NCBI RefSeq assembly: GCF_039652435.2
Contig: NZ_CP190246.1
Span: 620,001-684,000, forward strand
Direction of reading: 5' to 3'
DNA from: Niabella insulamsoli
Lineage (GTDB): Bacteria > Bacteroidota > Bacteroidia > Chitinophagales > Chitinophagaceae
DNA length: 64,000 nucleotides
In this document: positions 60,763 to 64,000 of the stretch, piece after piece
Numbering within the stretch: position 1 is the first letter of the stretch
Layout of the letters: each line of letters begins with the position of its first letter
Notes under the pieces: generated by a model
What the model saw: the letters and a program-made list of their open reading frames with translations, nothing else
What the model was told of the DNA's origin: nothing
Databases searched by the model: none
Program-made: the position numbers and the translations under genes

Positions 60763-62124
60763 TTATTTTATTTTCAGTTGAATCACCGGCACACCATCGT
60801 TCATCGCTGCAACGTTTTTAGGAAGTAATATTTCAGTTTTGCCTTCTGTGGTTTTTTTAAAACGGATGGGCATTTTTGTATCGAGCATATGACACGAAAC
60901 AATATTGTCAAAGTCTATCGGTAATACCAACTGCGTTTCTTTGAGTGGCTTTACAATCGATGCAAAAACAAAGCGATCGCCATTACTGATTTTTTGCGTG
61001 AGCCGGATTTCGGATGGCGGTTTAATATCAATGATGGGTTGCGCTCCATATACCGCATCTCCGTTGGCAGCCATCCATCCGCCCATTTCCCGAAGCCGCC
61101 TAACCGCCATTGCGGGAAAAGTGCCATCCGGTTTTGGCCCGATATTAAGCAAATAATTGCCACCCTTTGAAACATTGCCAACGAGATAGCCGATCATTTC
61201 TGCCGCAGATTTCCAATTGTAATCTTTCGCGTGCCAACCCCAGGAGTGAACCATGGTAGCCGGTGTTTGCCAGGGGCGTTGTTGCAGTTCAGTCGGATAA
61301 GCGTTATCCATCATTTCCAGAAAGTCAATGTCATTTCCGGGGTTCAACCAGGAAATACGGCCGTTAATCAATGTTTTCGGGCTTTTGGCTCTGATGAGTG
61401 CGATTAACTCGTCTCGGCGTTTATCTGAAATAAAAAGTTTTTCCTGCTCGTCGCCCCAGGTATCAAACCAGAAGAGATCGGGTTGATATCGGTCTATTAA
61501 TTCAGTTACTTGCGGCAGGCATTTTTCCCGCCAGTAGGTTTCAAATTGCGCATCGGTTTTCTGCGGTGTCCAGTGGGGTGTGGCGCCGCCCGGATGATCC
61601 CAATCTTCGCAGTGCGAGTAATAAAACCCATATTTTAACCCGTATTTCTTGCAGGCTTGGGCAAGCGCTCCCAACAGGTCTTTTTTATAAGGAGTGCTGG
61701 CGATATCATAGTTGGAAACTTTTGAATCCCATAACGCAAAACCGTCGTGATGCTTCGCCGTAATCACAAAATATTTCATGCCGGCGCGCTTCGCTTCCAG
61801 TATCCATGCATCGGCATCAAACCCCGTCGGGTTAAATTCTTTGACTAATGAGCGGTAATAATTTTTCGGAACTTCCAGCCTTTGCTGAATCCATTCGGCA
61901 TACCAGCTTTTCCCATTTTTAAAACTGGTATCTGGCAGCGTATGTCCGTTGTAACTCCCGCCCAGTACGCTATACAATCCCCAATGAATAAACATGCCAA
62001 ATTTGGCTTCTTTAAACCAGTCGGCACGATGGGCGCTTCCCGTGAGCTGCGCTGTTGTTGCGGTAGAGACAAGCAAGGCCGCCGCCAGGGCAGCCATTTT
62101 AAAATGTTTCATTAAATTATTCAT
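60763..62124 (-). CDS. GH29 alpha-L-fucosidase
   Basis: This exported glycoside hydrolase (453 residues) carries a signal peptide (about residues 10-27, ending near TTAQ). GH29 features are EAKFGMFIHWGLYSV, YFVITAKHHDGFALWDS, YGFYYSHCEDW and the nucleophile motif DLFWFDTWGDEQ (Asp in WFD). The catalytic acid is harder to place. The start overlaps the upstream glycosidase stop by eight bases, so the pair is co-translated. Fucose release is likely; the exact linkage is not predictable. Confidence 0.9.
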   Translation of the reverse strand: MNNLMKHFKMAALAAALLVSTATTAQLTGSAHRADWFKEAKFGMFIHWGLYSVLGGSYNGHTLPDTSFKNGKSWYAEWIQQRLEVPKNYYRSLVKEFNPTGFDADAWILEAKRAGMKYFVITAKHHDGFALWDSKVSNYDIASTPYKKDLLGALAQACKKYGLKYGFYYSHCEDWDHPGGATPHWTPQKTDAQFETYWREKCLPQVTELIDRYQPDLFWFDTWGDEQEKLFISDKRRDELIALIRAKSPKTLINGRISWLNPGNDIDFLEMMDNAYPTELQQRPWQTPATMVHSWGWHAKDYNWKSAAEMIGYLVGNVSKGGNYLLNIGPKPDGTFPAMAVRRLREMGGWMAANGDAVYGAQPIIDIKPPSEIRLTQKISNGDRFVFASIVKPLKETQLVLPIDFDNIVSCHMLDTKMPIRFKKTTEGKTEILLPKNVAAMNDGVPVIQLKIK

Positions 62125-64000
62125 AACCGTTTTCGATAATGATGGTTTGACCTTTTTTCATCATGATGGAAATAATTCCTTTTTCCGATAAATTAAATGA
62201 GGAACGCGGAACGCTCCTGGAGAGCCATGTTTTAAAAGGAAGTTTAATTTTTAGTAAACCGCCTTTTTCAGAAAAGACTTTTACGCTGGAAGGAACGCCG
62301 TTTTCTTTCCTGCCGGAAATAACGAAAGCGCCTTCCGTTCTAAGGTTCTGAAAGGAGACGTCGTTCCAGTCTTTTGGAACTGCCGGAAAAACTTCAATAT
62401 AACCTTTCCTGCTTTGTAAAAGTAATTCATGCACGCCCTGCGCAAAAGCAAAATTTCCTTCCAATGTAAATGGCCGGTAAGTAAAGCCCGAATATTCGCC
62501 GCCTTTCTGGTCGCCGTTTAAATGAAAACTGTTCGGTGAGCAAAAATTGGAAGCAAAGATACGCAGCTGCTGGGCGGCTTTGTCTGCTTTATAAGCGCGG
62601 GCGTAAAGGCTCGCCATCCAACTGAAGGAATAACCGCACCAGGCGCGTGTTCCGAGTTTTTCTATTTGGGTGAGCGATCGGTCAATGATCGGTTTATCTT
62701 TTTCATTGTTTACGTCCAACAGCGCCATAGGATAGATGGCCATATAAGGAGAAAGGTGGCGATGCGATGCTGAATTGTTTTCGCCCGGCGCTACCATCAA
62801 TCCGCCAGAGCCGGTCGCGAAATCGGGCAGCTGTTTTGATATTTGCTGCCAATGGGCGGCTTCTGTTTTTTTATTCATGGCAACAGCAACGTCGCTTGCG
62901 GCGTCAAATAAAAATTTCACGAGCGCCAGATCAAAATTGGTCCAATCTAAAAACCAGGCGTTGATATTATTATCGTTATATTCCGGACTGGAACTCAGCG
63001 GCAACCTGCGTTTGCCGTTTTCCATGCGCGTAATGTTTTCAATATAAGTCGCCACATCGTGTATATAAGGATAGGCTTTTGTTTTCAGAAAAGCGTCATC
63101 CATACCATATTTCCATTGCCAGTAAAAATGCTGCGCACACCAGGCGCCGACAGTTGGACTGAGCGAGTATTGAATCCATCCGCCCATGGGATCGCCGCTC
63201 AAGGTAGCAACACCCGGCGTGTTAAGCCCTTCCACACCAAAATAATGTTTTGTGTAGGCTTTATTCTTCGCTCTCTGGTTCCAAAGCCAATTGATATAGC
63301 TTTCACCTTCCTTTAATCGGTTGCCGGTATATGCAGGCCAGTAGCTCAATTGGGTGTTGAGGTCGTTATGGAAATCTCCTTTCCACGGTGGCAGGCTTCC
63401 GTTATCCGCTGTCCACACGGCTTGCAATGTGATTGCAGGAGCGGTAGGGCGGGAGGCTGCGCCCAGTTTGTACATTTCAAGGTAATATTGCTTTTCAATC
63501 AGCGAATCGGGCAGGCTGATCGACGATTGCGCCCAATATCTTTTCCACCATTGCTGGTGCGAGGGCCACGCGGTAGGTTCTTTTGATAATGTGTTTAAAG
63601 CAGGCAGGCTTGCAGGCTTATCGCTTTCTATGGCCCAACTGCCAATAATTCTATCCTTCGAAAATTTTTTCCATTGAATCTTTACTTCGTAAAAATGGCC
63701 ATCGTAGGTGGGTTGGCGGTAGTGAATGAATTGAGCGGTTTTTGTCACCGTTCCTTTTGCATAACCTAATTTTTCAAGCCCTTCGCCAGCGTGGCTGTTA
63801 TCGTTTTCGCGATTGATTTTGCCACTGTTGTAATTGTGCACGATCAGACGCGGCATCAATGATGTTGACGCATTTATTGTTGATGGAATATTTTCAAAAG
63901 AAAAATAACCGACGTTGTCAGTGGCGTGTATATAGCATTTAAATACAAGGCCGTTTTTAAACCGGACCGTGTTTAAACCCGTGCTGATATCGAGCACATT
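62117..64000 (-). CDS. GH95-like glycosidase (5' part missing)
   Basis: This gene runs off the window end, so the N-terminal part (signal and first domains) is not seen. Visible is the (alpha/alpha)6-type catalytic region: WKGDFHNDLNTQLSYWPAYT, LSGDPMGGWIQYSLSPTVGA and SSSPEYNDNNINAWFLDW. The late block RPFTLEGNFAFAQGVHELL corresponds to the IDGNFG segment of GH95 fucosidases, but with Glu and Ala in place of Asp and Gly. It then ends in a beta domain. With the GH29 gene it probably removes fucose or a related 6-deoxy or galacto sugar. Confidence 0.75.
   Translation of the reverse strand, partial: NVLDISTGLNTVRFKNGLVFKCYIHATDNVGYFSFENIPSTINASTSLMPRLIVHNYNSGKINRENDNSHAGEGLEKLGYAKGTVTKTAQFIHYRQPTYDGHFYEVKIQWKKFSKDRIIGSWAIESDKPASLPALNTLSKEPTAWPSHQQWWKRYWAQSSISLPDSLIEKQYYLEMYKLGAASRPTAPAITLQAVWTADNGSLPPWKGDFHNDLNTQLSYWPAYTGNRLKEGESYINWLWNQRAKNKAYTKHYFGVEGLNTPGVATLSGDPMGGWIQYSLSPTVGAWCAQHFYWQWKYGMDDAFLKTKAYPYIHDVATYIENITRMENGKRRLPLSSSPEYNDNNINAWFLDWTNFDLALVKFLFDAASDVAVAMNKKTEAAHWQQISKQLPDFATGSGGLMVAPGENNSASHRHLSPYMAIYPMALLDVNNEKDKPIIDRSLTQIEKLGTRAWCGYSFSWMASLYARAYKADKAAQQLRIFASNFCSPNSFHLNGDQKGGEYSGFTYRPFTLEGNFAFAQGVHELLLQSRKGYIEVFPAVPKDWNDVSFQNLRTEGAFVISGRKENGVPSSVKVFSEKGGLLKIKLPFKTWLSRSVPRSSFNLSEKGIISIMMKKGQTIIIENGYE

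Noticed and set aside
1..64000. tRNA and rRNA genes
   Set aside because: No cloverleaf with a TTCRA-type loop and no rRNA signature was noticed by eye. A covariance search would be decisive.

Overview
The window looks like chromosomal DNA of a Bacteroidota bacterium, most likely of the Chitinophagaceae/Chitinophagales. This is inferred from several signals: promoter elements of the TAnnTTTG type, type IX secretion proteins (a PorU2-like C25 peptidase and a PorV/PorQ-like barrel), PorT-like barrels, a PorU2 C-terminal domain of the NPF type, an OmpH-like chaperone, and gene content typical of that group. No rRNA, tRNA, CRISPR array, phage or insertion sequence was recognised.

Layout. 1-5716: end of mreB, then mreC, mreD, mrdA (PBP2) and rodA, the cell-elongation cluster. 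5731-9732: an ECF sigma factor, its probable membrane anti-sigma protein, and two paralogous outer-membrane barrels with a DUF433/DUF5615 toxin-antitoxin pair between them. 9778-22640: housekeeping and metabolic genes (DUF1905 protein, glycyl-tRNA synthetase, small lipoprotein, MBL hydrolase, HD phosphohydrolase, lpxD, sugar isomerase, cyclophilin, stand-alone RlmK-like methyltransferase, DnaQ/GIY-YIG nuclease, SGNH hydrolase, TauE/SafE permease), with a 104-bp tandem duplication near 13.7-13.9 kb. 22699-24924: a large repeat-containing surface protein. 25563-27962: rplK-rplA-rplJ-rplL on the minus strand, detached from rpoBC. 28204-29109: a SMP-30-like protein.

29188-35921 is a compact RiPP cluster with the full lasso-peptide gene set: HPr-kinase-like kinase, a 31-residue precursor too short to be listed by ordinary gene finders, asparagine-synthetase-like cyclase, PqqD-like RRE protein, transglutaminase-like leader peptidase, ABC exporter and a nucleotidyltransferase. 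The precursor is unusual: it ends in Ser, as expected for a substrate of the kinase, but its possible core is too short for an ordinary lasso fold.

35948-42166: the PorU2-like and PorV-like pair. 42351-46624: tyrS, a second surface protein that shares an odd C-terminal module with the 22.7-kb gene, a ComEA-like protein, an XRE regulator and a small membrane protein. 46864-55063: rpoB and rpoC. 55252-60745: OmpH/Skp-like chaperone, mtaB, an acylglycerolphosphate acyltransferase and priA. 60763-64000: a GH29 fucosidase and a GH95-like glycosidase (cut by the window end), a likely fucoside-degrading pair.

The points most worth attention are the lasso-type cluster with its minimal precursor, and a shared C-terminal module in two surface proteins. 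In that module, a two-helix membrane hairpin ending in a lipobox-like Cys interrupts the FN3-like domain that normally precedes Bacteroidota sorting signals.
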